A DNA stretch of 64,000 nucleotides, taken from the NCBI GenBank assembly GCA_964007475.1, contig CAXFZM010000028.1:1-64000 (forward strand). Reading direction: 5' to 3'. Numbering within the stretch: the stretch's first letter is position 1; each line of letters begins with the position of its first letter. The notes below the pieces were generated by a model that did no database searches, had not been told where the DNA came from, and saw nothing but the letters and a program-made list of their open reading frames with translations. The stretch is from Hybos culiciformis. Its lineage: Eukaryota > Arthropoda > Insecta > Diptera > Hybotidae. The position numbers and the translations under genes are program-made. Positions 36,789 through 49,528 of the stretch are shown here, in pieces.

Positions 36789-37717
36789 CTCCGGATCTAG
36801 AAAACCGATTTTCATAAAAATTGCACAGAAAGAAGCGTAATTTCTAGACCTTTAATTTAAGCCAAAAACGGAGGTTCTCCGAGGTCTGGAGCCGGAGTAA
36901 TGAACAAAAAACCAGCCCAAAGTCAACATTTTAGGTGTTAAAGTTAGGGGGTTTGCTCACCTTATCGTTTATTTCTCCGGATCTAGAAAACCGATTTTCA
37001 TAAAAATTGCACAGAAAGAAGCGTAATTTCTAGACCTTTAATTTAAGCCAAAAACGGAGGTCCGCCGAAGTCTGGAGCCGGAGTAATGAACAAAAAACCA
37101 GCCCAAAGTCAACATTTTATGTGTTAAAGTTAGGGGGTTTGCTCACCTTATCGTTTATTTCTCTGGATCTAGAAAACCGATTGTCATAAAAGTTGCACAG
37201 AAAGAAGCGTAATTTCTAGACCTTTAATTTAAGCCAAAAACGGAAGTTCTCCGAGGTCTGGAGCCGGAGTAATGAACAAAAAACCAGCCCAAAGTCAACA
37301 TTTTATGTGTTAAAGTTAGGAATTTGCTCACCTTATCGTTTATTTCTCCGGATCTAGAAAACCGATTTACATAAAAATTGCACAGAAAGAAGCGTAATTT
37401 CTAGACCTTTAATTTAAGCTAAAAACGGAGGTTCTCCGAGGTCTAGAGCCGGAGTAATGAACAAAAAACCAGCCCAAAGTCAACATTTTATGTGTTAAAG
37501 TTAGGGGGTTTGCTCACCTTATCGTTTACTTCTCCGGATCTAGAAAACCGATTTTCATAAAAATTGCACAGAAAGAAGCGTAATTTCTAGACCTTTAATT
37601 TAAGCCAAAAACGGAGGTTCTCCGAGGTCTAGAGCCGGAGTAATGAACAAAAAACCAGCCCAAAGTCAACATTTTATGTGTTAAAGTTAGGGGGTTTGCT
37701 CACCTTATCGTTTACTT
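36789..37717 (+). repeat. Ordinary mixed monomers
   Basis: A TTTTAGGTG copy (36789) is followed by an A-B-C run and an F' copy at 37532. No feature other than satellite is visible. Confidence 0.85.
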
Positions 37718-39521
37718 CTCCGGATCTAGAAAACCGATTTTCATAAAAATTGCACAGAAAGAAGCGTAAATTCTAGACCTTTAATTTAAGCTAAAAACGG
37801 AGGTCCGCCGAAGTCTGGAGCCGGAGTAATGAACAAAAAACCAGCCCAAAGTCAACATTTTATGTGTTAAAGTTAGGGGGTTTGCTCACCTTATCGTTTA
37901 CTTCTCCGGATCTAGAAAACCGATTTTCATAAAAATTGCACAGAAAGAAGCGTAATTTCTAGACCTTTAGTTTAAGCCAAAAAAGGAGGTCCGCCGAAGT
38001 CTGGAGCCGGAGTAATGAACAAAAAACCAGCCCAAAGTCAACATTTTATGTGTTAAAGTTAGGGGGTTAGCTCACCTTATCGTTTATTTCTCCGGATCTA
38101 GAAAACCGATTTTCATAAAAATTGCACAGAAAGAAGCGTAATTTCTAGACCTTTAATTTAAGCCAAAAACGGAGGTTCTCCGAGGTCTAGGGCCGGAGTA
38201 ATGAACAAAAAACCAGCCCAAAGTCAACATTTTATGTGTTAAAGTTAGGGGGTTTGCTCACCTTATCGTTTATTTCTCTGGATCTAGAAAACCGATTTTC
38301 ATAAAAATTGCACAGAAAGAAGCGTAATTTCTACACCTTTAATTTAAGCCAAAAACGGAGGTTCTCCGAGGTCTAGAGCCGGAGTAATGAACAAAAAACC
38401 AGCCCAAAGTCAACATTTTATGTGTTAAAGTTAGGGGGTTTGTTCACCTTATCGTTTACTTCTCCGGATCTAGAAAACCGATTTTCATAAAAATTGCACA
38501 GAAAGAAGCGTAATTTCTAGACCTTTAATTTAAGCTAAAAACGGAGGTCCGCCGAAGTCTGGAGCCGGAGTAATGAACAAAAAACCGGCCCAAAGTCAAC
38601 ATTTTATGTGTTAAAGTTAGGTGGTTTGCTCACCTTATCGTTTATTTCTCCGGATCTAGAAAACCGATTTTCATAAAAATTGCACAGAGAGAAGCGTAAT
38701 TTCTAGACCTTTAGTTTAAGCCAAAAAAGGAGGTCCGCCGAAGTCTGGAGCCGGAGTAATGAACAAAAAACCAGCCCAAAGTCAACATTTTATGTGTTAA
38801 AGTTAGGGGGTTTGCTCACCTTATCGTTTATTTCTCCGGATCTAGAAAACCGATTTTCATAAAAATTGCACAGAAAGAAGCGTAATTTCTAGACCTTTAA
38901 ATTAAGCCAAAAACGGAGGTTCTCCGAGGTCTGGAGCCGGAGTAATGAACAAAAAACCAGCCCAAAGTCAACATTTTATGTGTTAAAGTTAGGGGGTTTG
39001 CTCACCTTATCGTTTACTTCTCCGGATCTAGAAAACCGATTTTCATAAAAATTGCACAGAAAGAAGCGTAAAAAACCAAACAAAAAACCAGCCCAAAGTC
39101 AACATTTTATGTGTTAAAGTTAGGAATTTGCTCACCTTATCGTTTATTTCTCCGGATCTAGAAAACCGATTTACATAAAAATTGCACAGAAAGAAGCGTA
39201 ATTTCTAGACCTTTAATTTAAGCTAAAAACGGAGGTTCTCCGAGGTCTAGAGCCGGAGTAATGAACAAAAAACCAGCCCAAAGTAAACATTTTATGTGTT
39301 AATGTTAGGGGGTTTGCTCACCTTATCGTTTACTTCTCCGGATCTAGAAAACCGATTTTCATAAAAATTGCACAGAAAGAAGCGTAATTTCTAGACCTTT
39401 AATTTAAGCTAAAAACGGAGGTCCGCCGAAGTCTGGAGCCGGAGTAATGAACAAAAAACCAGCCCAAAGTCAACATTTTATGTGTTAAAGTTAGGGGGTT
39501 TGCTCACCTTATCGTATACTT
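37718..39521 (+). repeat. Block repeated 3871 bp downstream (at 41589)
   Basis: The series AAGCTAAA monomer, TTTAGTTT/GGTTAG monomer, F, E, G, H, TTTAAATT monomer, truncated monomer, C, AAGCTAAA monomer is repeated from 41589. The rare TTTGTTCACC (TGTTC at 38441 and 42312) and the H marker (38688 and 42559) both give 3871 bp. That is 20 full monomers plus partial units, not a whole multiple of 186. Confidence 0.85.
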
Positions 39522-40200
39522 CTCCGGATCTAGAAAACCGATTTTCATAAAAATTGCACAGAAAGAAGCGTAATTTCTAGACCTTTAATTTAAGCTAAAA
39601 ACGGAGGTCCGCCGAAGTCTGGAGCCGGAGTAATGAACAAAAAACCAGCCCAAAGTCAACATTTTATGTGTTAAAGTTAGGGAGTTTGCTCACCTTATCG
39701 TTTATTTCTCCGGATCTAGAAAACCGATTTTCATAAAAATTGCACAGAAAGAAGCGTAATTTCTAGACCTTTAATTTAAGCCAAAAACGGAGGTCCGCCG
39801 AAGTCTGGAGCCGGAGTAATGAACAAAAAACCAGCCCAAAGTCAACATTTTAGGTGTTAAAGTTAGGGGGTTTGCTCACCTTATCGTTTATTTCTCCGGA
39901 TCTAGAAAACCGATTTTCATAAAAATTGCACAGAAAGAAGCGTAATTTCTAGACCTTTAATTTAAGCCAAAAACGGAGGTCCGCCGAAGTCTGGAGCCGG
40001 AGTAATGAACAAAAAACCAGCCCAAAGTCAACATTTTATGTGTTAAAGTTAGGGGGTTTGCTCACCTTATCGTTTATTTCTCTGGATCTAGAAAACCGAT
40101 TGTCATAAAAGTTGCACAGAAAGAAGCGTAATTTCTAGACCTTTAATTTAAGCCAAAAACGGAAGTTCTCCGAGGTCTGGAGCCGGAGTAATGAACAAAA
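38692..40200 (+). repeat. 1509-bp out-of-register duplication, left copy
   Basis: Base 38692 (monomer base 45 of an H copy) to 40200 is followed directly by a second copy starting at 40201. The offset of 1509 bp is confirmed by the truncated-monomer join (T at 39069 and 40578) and by the next TCGTATACTT end (39522 and 41031). It equals seven full monomers plus a 130-bp and a 77-bp partial unit. Confidence 0.88.
39020..39149 (+). repeat. Truncated 130-bp monomer with filler, copy 1
   Basis: After GAAGCGTA (monomer base 51) the sequence jumps to AACAAAAAACCAGCCC (from monomer base 115), removing 63 bases. The eight bases AAAAACCA are inserted at the join. The filler matches the AAAAACCA just downstream, so it may have been copied from it. 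Identical joins occur at 40529-40658 and 42891-43020. Confidence 0.92.
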
Positions 40201-40342
40201 AAGCGTAATTTCTAGACCTTTAGTTTAAGCCAAAAAAGGAGGTCCGCCGAAGTCTGGAGCCGGAGTAATGAACAAAAAACCAGCCCAAAGTCAACATTTT
40301 ATGTGTTAAAGTTAGGGGGTTTGCTCACCTTATCGTTTATTT
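40080..40342 (+). repeat. Composite 263-bp monomer at the duplication join
   Basis: A type B monomer runs from 40080 to 40200 (monomer base 121, GAACAAAA). It then jumps back to AAGCGTAATTTC (monomer base 45) of an H-derived copy, which runs to its normal end at 40342. The two sides share only about two A residues at the break. The usual in-register exchange would not make such a join. Confidence 0.92.
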
Positions 40343-41030
40343 CTCCGGATCTAGAAAACCGATTTTCATAAAAATTGCACAGAAAGAAGCGTAATTTCTA
40401 GACCTTTAAATTAAGCCAAAAACGGAGGTTCTCCGAGGTCTGGAGCCGGAGTAATGAACAAAAAACCAGCCCAAAGTCAACATTTTATGTGTTAAAGTTA
40501 GGGGGTTTGCTCACCTTATCGTTTACTTCTCCGGATCTAGAAAACCGATTTTCATAAAAATTGCACAGAAAGAAGCGTAAAAAACCAAACAAAAAACCAG
40601 CCCAAAGTCAACATTTTATGTGTTAAAGTTAGGAATTTGCTCACCTTATCGTTTATTTCTCCGGATCTAGAAAACCGATTTACATAAAAATTGCACAGAA
40701 AGAAGCGTAATTTCTAGACCTTTAATTTAAGCTAAAAACGGAGGTTCTCCGAGGTCTAGAGCCGGAGTAATGAACAAAAAACCAGCCCAAAGTCAACATT
40801 TTATGTGTTAAAGTTAGGGGGTTTGCTCACCTTATCGTTTACTTCTCCGGATCTAGAAAACCGATTTTCATAAAAATTGCACAGAAAGAAGCGTAATTTC
40901 TAGACCTTTAATTTAAGCTAAAAACGGAGGTCCGCCGAAGTCTGGAGCCGGAGTAATGAACAAAAAACCAGCCCAAAGTCAACATTTTATGTGTTAAAGT
41001 TAGGGGGTTTGCTCACCTTATCGTATACTT
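40201..41030 (+). repeat. 1509-bp out-of-register duplication, right copy
   Basis: This stretch matches 38692-39521 closely, including the 130-bp truncated monomer at 40529. Small differences, such as AATGTTAGGG in the left copy near 39301 against AAAGTTAGGG here, have arisen since. After 41031 the two copies part: the right copy goes to an AAGCC type A copy where the left has an AAGCT copy. Confidence 0.86.
40529..40658 (+). repeat. Truncated 130-bp monomer with filler, copy 2
   Basis: It has the same 63-base loss and eight-base filler as at 39020. It was copied as part of the 1509-bp duplication. Confidence 0.92.
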
Positions 41031-41402
41031 CTCCGGATCTAGAAAACCGATTTTCATAAAGATTGCACAGAAAGAAGCGTAATTTCTAGACCTTTAATTT
41101 AAGCCAAAAACGGAGGTCCGCCGAAGTCTGGAGCCGGAGTAATGAACAAAAAACCAGCCCAAAGTCAACATTTTAGGTGTTAAAGTTAGGGGGTTTGCTC
41201 ACCTTATCGTTTATTTCTCCGGATCTAGAAAACCGATTTTCATAAAAATTGCACAGAAAGAAGCGTAATTTCTAGACCTTTAATTTAAGCCAAAAACGGA
41301 GGTCCGCCGAAGTCTGGAGCCGGAGTAATGAACAAAAAACCAGCCCAAAGTCAACATTTTATGTGTTAAAGTTAGGGGGTTTGCTCACCTTATCGTTTAT
41401 TT

Positions 41403-41588
41403 CTCTGGATCTAGAAAACCGATTGTCATAAAAGTTGCACAGAAAGAAGCGTAATTTCTAGACCTTTAATTTAAGCCAAAAACGGAGGTTCTCCGAGGTC
41501 TAGAGCCGGAGTAATGAACAAAAAACCAGCCCAAAGTCAACATTTTATGTGTTAAAGTTAGGGGGTTTGCTCACCTTATCGTTTACTT
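41403..41588 (+). repeat. Chimeric monomer, B left half and F' right half
   Basis: CTCTGG, GATTGTCAT and AAAAGTTG are type B, but the right half has CGGAGGTTCTCCGAGG, CTAGAGCC, GGGGGTTTG and TTTACTT, like the monomer at 37532. It sits exactly before the second copy of the 3871-bp block (41589), where 37532 precedes the first. It therefore probably marks the crossover that placed this copy. Confidence 0.82.
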
Positions 41589-43390
41589 CTCCGGATCTAG
41601 AAAACCGATTTTCATAAAAATTGCACAGAAAGAAGCGTAATTTCTAGACCTTTAATTTAAGCTAAAAACGGAGGTCCGCCGAAGTCTGGAGCCGGAGTAA
41701 TGAACAAAAAACCAGCCCAAAGTCAACATTTTATGTGTTAAAGTTAGGGGGTTTGCTCACCTTATCGTTTACTTCTCCGGATCTAGAAAACCGATTTTCA
41801 TAAAAATTGCACAGAAAGAAGCGTAATTTCTAGACCTTTAGTTTAAGCCAAAAAAGGAGGTCCGCCGAAGTCTGGAGCCGGAGTAATGAACAAAAAACCA
41901 GCCCAAAGTCAACATTTTATGTGTTAAAGTTAGGGGGTTAGCTCACCTTATCGTTTATTTCTCCGGATCTAGAAAACCGATTTTCATAAAAATTGCACAG
42001 AAAGAAGCGTAATTTCTAGACCTTTAATTTAAGCCAAAAACGGAGGTTCTCCGAGGTCTAGGGCCGGAGTAATGAACAAAAAACCAGCCCAAAGTCAACA
42101 TTTTATGTGTTAAAGTTAGGGGGTTTGCTCACCTTATCGTTTATTTCTCTGGATCTAGAAAACCGATTTTCATAAAAATTGCACAGAAAGAAGCGTAATT
42201 TCTACACCTTTAATTTAAGCCAAAAACGGAGGTTCTCCGAGGTCTAGAGCCGGAGTAATGAACAAAAAACCAGCCCAAAGTCAACATTTTATGTGTTAAA
42301 GTTAGGGGGTTTGTTCACCTTATCGTTTACTTCTCCGGATCTAGAAAACCGATTTTCATAAAAATTGCACAGAAAGAAGCGTAATTTCTAGACCTTTAAT
42401 TTAAGCTAAAAACGGAGGTCCGCCGAAGTCTGGAGCCGGAGTAATGAACAAAAAACCGGCCCAAAGTCAACATTTTATGTGTTAAAGTTAGGTGGTTTGC
42501 TCACCTTATCGTTTATTTCTCCGGATCTAGAAAACCGATTTTCATAAAAATTGCACAGAGAGAAGCGTAATTTCTAGACCTTTAGTTTAAGCCAAAAAAG
42601 GAGGTCCGCCGAAGTCTGGAGCCGTAGTAATGAACAAAAAACCAGCCCAAAGTCAACATTTTATGTGTTAAAGTTAGGGGGTTTGCTCACCTTATCGTTT
42701 ATTTCTCCGGATCTAGAAAACCGATTTTCATAAAAATTGCACAGAAAGAAGCGTAATTTCTAGACCTTTAAATTAAGCCAAAAACGGAGGTTCTCCGAGG
42801 TCTGGAGCCGGAGTAATGAACAAAAAACCAGCCCAAAGTCAACATTTTATGTGTTAAAGTTAGGGGGTTTGCTCACCTTATCGTTTACTTCTCCGGATCT
42901 AGAAAACCGATTTTCATAAAAATTGCACAGAAAGAAGCGTAAAAAACCAAACAAAAAACCAGCCCAAAGTCAACATTTTATGTGTTAAAGTTAGGAATTT
43001 GCTCACCTTATCGTTTATTTCTCCGGATCTAGAAAACCGATTTACATAAAAATTGCACAGAAAGAAGCGTAATTTCTAGACCTTTAATTTAAGCTAAAAA
43101 CGGAGGTTCTCCGAGGTCTAGAGCCGGAGTAATGAACAAAAAACCAGCCCAAAGTCAACATTTTATGTGTTAAAGTTAGGGGGTTTGCTCACCTTATCGT
43201 TTACTTCTCCGGATCTAGAAAACCGATTTTCATAAAAATTGCACAGAAAGAAGCGTAATTTCTAGACCTTTAATTTAAGCTAAAAACGGAGGTCCGCCGA
43301 AATCTGGAGCCGGAGTAATGAACAAAAAACCAGCCCAAAGTCAACATTTTATGTGTTAAAGTTAGGGGGTTTGCTCACCTTATCGTATAC
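41589..43390 (+). repeat. Second copy of the 3871-bp-offset block
   Basis: This repeats 37718-39521 in order, with the TTTGTTCACC marker at 42310, H at 42519 and the truncated monomer at 42891. Private changes include GCCGTAGTAATG near 42625 and CGAAATCTGG near 43298. The right edge is approximate. Confidence 0.83.
42891..43020 (+). repeat. Truncated 130-bp monomer with filler, copy 3
   Basis: The join is identical to those at 39020 and 40529. It lies 381 bp after an H marker, as in copy 1, which shows it travelled with the 3871-bp block. Confidence 0.92.
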
Positions 43391-44693
43391 TTCTCCGGAT
43401 CTAGAAAACCGATTTTCATAAAAATTGGACAGAAAGAAGCGTAATTTCTAGACCTTTAATTTAAGCTAAAAACGGAGGTCCGCCGAAGTCTGGAGCCGGA
43501 GTAATGAACAAAAAACCAGCCCAAAGTCAACATTTTATGTGTTAAAGTTAGGGAGTTTGCTCACCTTATCGTTTATTTCTCCGGATCTAGAAAACCGATT
43601 TTCATAAAAATTGCACAGAAAGAAGCGTAATTTCTAGACCTTTAATTTAAGCCAAAAACGGAGGTCCGCCGAAGTCTGGAGCCGGAGTAATGAACAAAAA
43701 ACCAGCCCAAAGTCAACATTTTATGTGTTAAAGTTAGGGGGTTTGCTCACCTTATCGTTTACTTCTCCGGATCTAGAAAACCGATTTTCATAAAAATTGC
43801 ACAGAAAGAAGCGTAATTTCTAGACCTTTAGTTTAAGCCAAAAAAGGAGGTCCGCCGAAGTCTGGAGCCGGAGTAATGAACAAAAAACCAGCCCAAAGTC
43901 AACATTTTATGTGTTAAAGTTAGGGGGTTTGCTCACCTTATCGTTTATTTCTCCGGATCTAGAAAACCGATTTTCATAAAAATTGCACAGAAAGAAGCGT
44001 AATTTCTAGACCTTTAATTTAAGCCAAAAACGGAGGTTCTCCGAAGTCTGGACCCGGAGTAATGAACATAAAACCAGCCCAAAGTCAACATTTTAGGTGT
44101 TAAAGTTAGGGGGTTTGCTCACCTTATCGTTTATTTCTCCGGATCTAGAAAACCGATTTTCATAAAAATTGCACAGAAAGAAGCGTAATTTCTAGACCTT
44201 TAATTTAAGCCAAAAACGGAGGTCCGCCGAAGTCTGGAGCCGGAGTAATGAACAAAAAACCAGCCCAAAGTCAACATTTTATGTGTTAAAGTTAGGGGGT
44301 TTGCTCACCTTATCGTTTATTTCTCCGGATCTAGAAAACCGATTGTCATAAAAGTTGCACAGAAAGAAGCGTAATTTCTAGACCTTTAATTTAAGCCAAA
44401 AACGGAAGTTCTCCGAGGTCTGGAGCCGGAGTAATGAACAAAAAACCAGCCCAAAGTCAACATTTTATGTGTTAAAGTTAGGAATTTGCTCACCTTATCG
44501 TTTATTTCTCCGGATCTAGAAAACCGATTTACATAAAAATTGCACAGAAAGAAGCGTAATTTCTAGACCTTTAATTTAAGCTAAAAACGGAGGTTCTCCG
44601 AGGTCTAGAGCCGGAGTAATGAACAAAAAACCAGCCCAAAGTCAACATTTTATGTGTTAAAGTTAGGGGGTTTGCTCACCTTATCGTTTACTT
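43391..44693 (+). repeat. Mixed monomers before the right-hand domain
   Basis: AAGCTAAA, type A, TTTAGTTT and TTTTAGGTG copies are followed by a B copy (44323) that opens CTCCGG instead of CTCTGG, and a C copy (44508). The same CTCCGG-opening B followed by C recurs at 62921, where GATTG lies 18598 bp further on. A private ATGAACATAAAACC occurs near 44062. Confidence 0.78.
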
Positions 44694-47600
44694 CTCCGGA
44701 TCTAGAAAACCGATTTTCATAAAAATTGCACAGAAAGAAGCGTAATTTCTAGACCTTTAATTTAAGCCAAAAACGGAGGTTCTCCGAGGTCTAGAGCCGG
44801 AGTAATGAACAAAAAACCAGCCCAAAGTCAACATTTTATGTGTTAAAGTTAGGGGATTTGCTCACCTTATCGTTTATTTCTCTGGATCTAGAAAACCGAT
44901 TTTCATAAAAATTGCACAGAAAGAAGCGTAATTTCTACACCTTTAATTTAAGCCAAAAACGGAGGTTCTCCGAGGTCTAGAGCCGGAGTAATGAACAAAA
45001 AACCAGCCCAAAGTCAACATTTTATGTGTTAAAGTTAGGGGGTTTGCTCACCTTATCGTTTACTTCTCCGGATCTAGAAAACCGATTTTCATAAAAATTG
45101 CACAGAAAGAAGCGTAATTTCTAGACCTTTAATTTAAGCTAAAAACGGAGGTCCGCCAAAGTCTGGAGCCGGAGTAATGAACAAAAAACCGGCCCAAAGT
45201 CAACATTTTATGTGTTAAAGTTAGGTGGTTTGCTCACCTTATCGTTTATTTCTCCGGATCTAGAAAACCGATTTTCATAAAAATTGCACAGAAAGAAGCG
45301 TAATTTCTAGACCTTTAGTTTAAGCCAAAAAAGGAGGTCCGCCGAAGTCTGGAGCCGGAGTAATGAACAAAAAACCAGCCCAAAGTCAACATTTTATGTG
45401 TTAAAGTTAGGGGGTTTGCTCACCTTATCGTTTATTTCTCCGGATCTAGAAAACCGATTTTCATAAAAATTGCACAGAAAGAAGCGTAATTTCTAGACCT
45501 TTAAATTAAGCCAAAAACGGAGGTTCTCCGAGGTCTGGAGCCGGAGTAATGAACAAAAAACCAGCCCAAAGTCAACATTTTATGTGTTAAAGTTAGGGGG
45601 TTTGCTCACCTTATCGTTTACTTCTCCGGATCTAGAAAACCGATTTTCATAAAAATTGCACAGAAAGAAGCGTAATTTCTAGACCTTTAATTTAAGCTAA
45701 AAACGGAGGTCCGCGGAAGTCTGGAGCCGGAGTAATGAACAAAAAACCAGCCCAAAGTCAACATTTTATGTGTTAAAGTTAGGGGGTTTGCTCACCTTAT
45801 CGTTTACTTCTCCGGATCTAGAAAACCGATTTTCATAAAAATTGCACAGAAAGAAGCGTAATTTCTAGACCTTTAATTTAAGCTAAAAACGGAGGTCCGC
45901 CGAAGTCTGGAGCCGGAGTAATGAACAAAAAACCAGCCCAAAGTCAACATTTTATGTGTTAAAGTTAGGGAGTTTGCTCACCTTATCGTTTATTTCTGCG
46001 GATCTAGAAAACCGATTTTCATAAAAATTGCACAGAAAGAAGCGTAATTTCTAGACCTTTAATTTAAGCCAAAAACGGAGGTCCGCCGAAGTTTGGGCCG
46101 GAGTAATGAAGAAAAAACCAGCCCAAAGTCAACATTTTATGTGTTAAAGTTAGGGGGTTTGCTCACCTTATCGTTTACTTCTCCGGATCTAGAAAACCGA
46201 TTTTCATAAAAATTGCACAGAAAGAAGCGTAATTTCTAGACCTTTAGTTTAAGCCAAAAAAGGAGGTCCGCCGAAGTCTGGAGCCGGAGTAATGAACAAA
46301 AAACCAGCCCAAAGTCAACATTTTATGTATTAAAGTTAGGGGGTTTGCTCACCTTATCGTTTATTTCTCCGGATCTAGAAAACCGATTTTCATAAAAATT
46401 GCACAGAAAGAAGCGTAATTTCTAGACTTTTAATTTAAGCCAAAAACGGAGGTTCTCCGAGGTCTGGAGCCGGAGTAATGAACAAAAAACCAGCCCAAAG
46501 TCAACATTTTAGGTGTTAAAGTTAGGGGGTTTGCTCACCTTATCGTTTATTTATCCGGATCTAGAAAACCGATTTTTATAAAAATTGCACAGAAAGAAGC
46601 GTAATTTCTAGACCTTTAATTTAAGCCAAAAACGGAGGTCCGCCGAAGTCTGGAGCCGGAGTAATGAACAAAAAACCAGCCCAAAGTCAACATTTTATGT
46701 GTTAAAGTTAGGGGGTTTGCTCACCTTATCGTTTACTTCTCCGGATCTAGAAAACCGATTTTCATAAAAATTGCACAGAAAGAAGCGTAATTTCTAGACC
46801 TTTAGTTCAAGCCAAAAAAGGAGGTCCGCCGAAGTCTGGAGCCGGAGTAATGAACAAAAAACCAGCCCAAAGTCAACATTTTATGTGTTAAAGTTAGGGG
46901 GTTTGCTCACCTTATCGTTTATTTCTCCGGATCTAGAAAACCGATTTTCATAAAAATTGCACAGAAAGAAGCGTAATTTCTAAACCTTTAATTTAAGCCA
47001 AAAACGGAGGTTCTCCGAGGTCTGGAGCCGGAGTAATGAACAAAAAACCAGCCCAAAGTCAACATTTTAGGTGTTAAAGTTAGGGGGTTTGCTCACCTTA
47101 TCGTTTATTTCTGCGGATCTAGAAAACCGATTTTCATAAAAATTGCACAGAAAGAAGCGTAATTTCTAGACCTTTAATTTAAGCCAAAAACGGAGGTCCG
47201 CCGAAGTCTGGAGCCGGAGTAATGAACAAAAAACCAGCCCAAATTCAACATTTTATGTGTTAAAGTTAGGGGGTTTGCTCACCTTATCGTTTACTTCTCC
47301 GGATCTAGAAAACCGATTTTCATAAAAATTGCACAGAAAGAAGCGTAATTTCTAGACCTTTAATTTAAGCCAAAAACGGAGGTCCGCCGAAGTCTGGAGC
47401 CGGAGTAATGAACAAAAAACCAGCCCAAAGTCAACATTTTATGTGTTAAAGTTAGGGAGTTTGCTCACCTTATCGTTTATTTCTCCGGATCTAGAAAACC
47501 GATTTTCATAAAAATTGCACAGAAAGAAGCGTAATTTCTAGACCTTTAGTTTAAGCCAAAAAAGGAGGTCCGCCGAAGTCTGGAGCCGGAGTAATGAACA

Positions 47601-49528
47601 AAAAACCAGCCCAAAGTCAACATTTTATGTGTTAAAGTTAGGGGATTTGCTCACCTTATCGTTTACTTCTCCGGATCTAGAAAACCGATTTTCATAAAAA
47701 TTGCACAGAAAGAAGCGTAATTTCTAGACCTTTAGTTTAAGCCAAAAAAGGAGGTCCGCCGAAGTCTGGAGCCGGAGTAATGAACAAAAAACCAGCCCAA
47801 AGTCAACATTTTATGTGTTAAAGTTAGGGGGTTTGCTCACCTTATCGTTTATTTCTCCGGATCTAGAAAACCGATTTTCATAAAAATTGCACAGAAAGAA
47901 GCGTAATTTCTAGACCTTTAATTTAAGCCAAAAACGGAGGTTCTCCGAGGTCTGGAGCCGGAGTAATGAACAAAAAACCAGCCCAAAGTCAACATTTTAG
48001 GTGTTAAAGTTAGGGGGTTTGCTCACCTTATCGTTTATTTCTCCGGATCTAGAAAACCGATTTTCATAAAAATTGCACAGAAAGAAGCGTAATTTCTAGA
48101 CCTTTAATTTAAGCCAAAAACGGAGGTCCGCCGAAGTCTGGAGCCGGAGTAATGAACAAAAAACCAGCCCAAAGTCAACATTTTATGTGTTAAAGTTAGG
48201 GGGTTTGCTCACCTTATCGTTTACTTCTCCGGATCTAGAAAACCGATTTTCATAAAAATTGCACAGAAAGAAGCGTAATTTCTAGACCTTTAGTTTAAGC
48301 CAAAAAAGGAGGTCCGCCGAAGTCTTGAGCCGGAGTAATGAACAAAAAACCAGCCCAAAGTCAACATTTTATGTGTTAAAGTTAGGGGGTTTGCTCACCT
48401 TATCGTTTATTTCTCTGGATCTAGAAAACCGATTTTCATAAAAATTGCACAGAAAGAAGCGTAATTTCTACACCTTTACTTTAAGCCAAAAACGGAGGTT
48501 CTCCGAGGTCTAGAGCCGGAGTAATGAACAAAAAACCAGCCCAAAGTCAACATTTTATGTGTTAAAGTTAGGGGGTTTGCTCACCTTATCGTTTACTTCT
48601 CCGGATCTAGAAAACCGATTTTCATAAAAATTGCACAGAAAGAAGCGTAATTTCTAGACCTTTAATTTAAGCTAAAAACGGAGGTCCGCCGAAGTCTGGA
48701 GCCGGAGTAATGAACAAAAAACCGGCCCAAAGTCAACATTTTATGTGTTAAAGTTAGGTGGTTTGCTCACCTTATCGTTTATTTCTCCGGATCTAGAAAA
48801 CCGATTTTCATAAAAATTGCACAGAAAGAAGCGTAATTTCTAGACCTTTAATTTAAGCCAAAAACGGAGGTCCGCCGAAGTCTGGAGCCGGAGTAATGAA
48901 CAAAAAACCAGCCCAAAGTCAACATTTTATGTGTTAAAGTTAGGGGGTTTGCTCACCTTATCGTTTATTTCTCCGGATCTAGAAAACCGATTTTCATAAA
49001 AATTGCACAGAAAGAAGCGTAATTTCTAGACCTTTAATTTAAGCCAAAAACGGAGGTCCGCCGAAGTCTGGAGCCGGAGTAATGAACAAAAAACCAGCCC
49101 AAAGTCAACATTTTAGGTGTTAAAGTTAGGGGGTTTGCTCACCTTATCGTTTATTTCTCCGGATCTAGAAAACCGATTTTCATAAAAATTGCACAGAAAG
49201 AAGCGTAATTTCTAGACCTTTAATTTAAGCCAAAAACGGAGGTCCGCCGAAGTCTGGAGCCGGAGTAATGAACAAAAAACCAGCCCAAAGTCAACATTTT
49301 ATGTGTTAAAGTTAGGGGGTTTGCTCACCTTATCGTTTACTTCTCCGGATCTAGAAAACCGATTTTCATAAAAATTGCACAGAAAGAAGCGTAATTTCTA
49401 GACCTTTAGTTTAAGCCAAAAAAGGAGGTCCGCCGAAGTCTTGAGCCGGAGTAATGAACAAAAAACCAGCCCAAAGTCAACATTTTATGTGTTAAAGTTA
49501 GGGGATTTGCTCACCTTATCGTTTATTT
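44694..49528 (+). repeat. About 4.8-kb block, copy 1 (repeated 10.2-10.4 kb downstream)
   Basis: Rare markers shared with 55109-59758 are GGGGATTTG (44852), CGCCAAAG (45151), GTCCGCGGAAG (45711), ATGTATTAAAG (46325), GATTTTTATAAAA (46571), CAAATTCAAC (47241), CCTTTACTTTAAG (near 48474) and CTTGAGCC (near 49441). The offset is 10415 up to 45711, 10416 at 46325 and 46571, and 10230 from 47241 onward. The second copy therefore lacks one monomer between 46571 and 47241. The monomer near 46090 has GAAGTTTGGGCC and is one base short. Confidence 0.9.
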
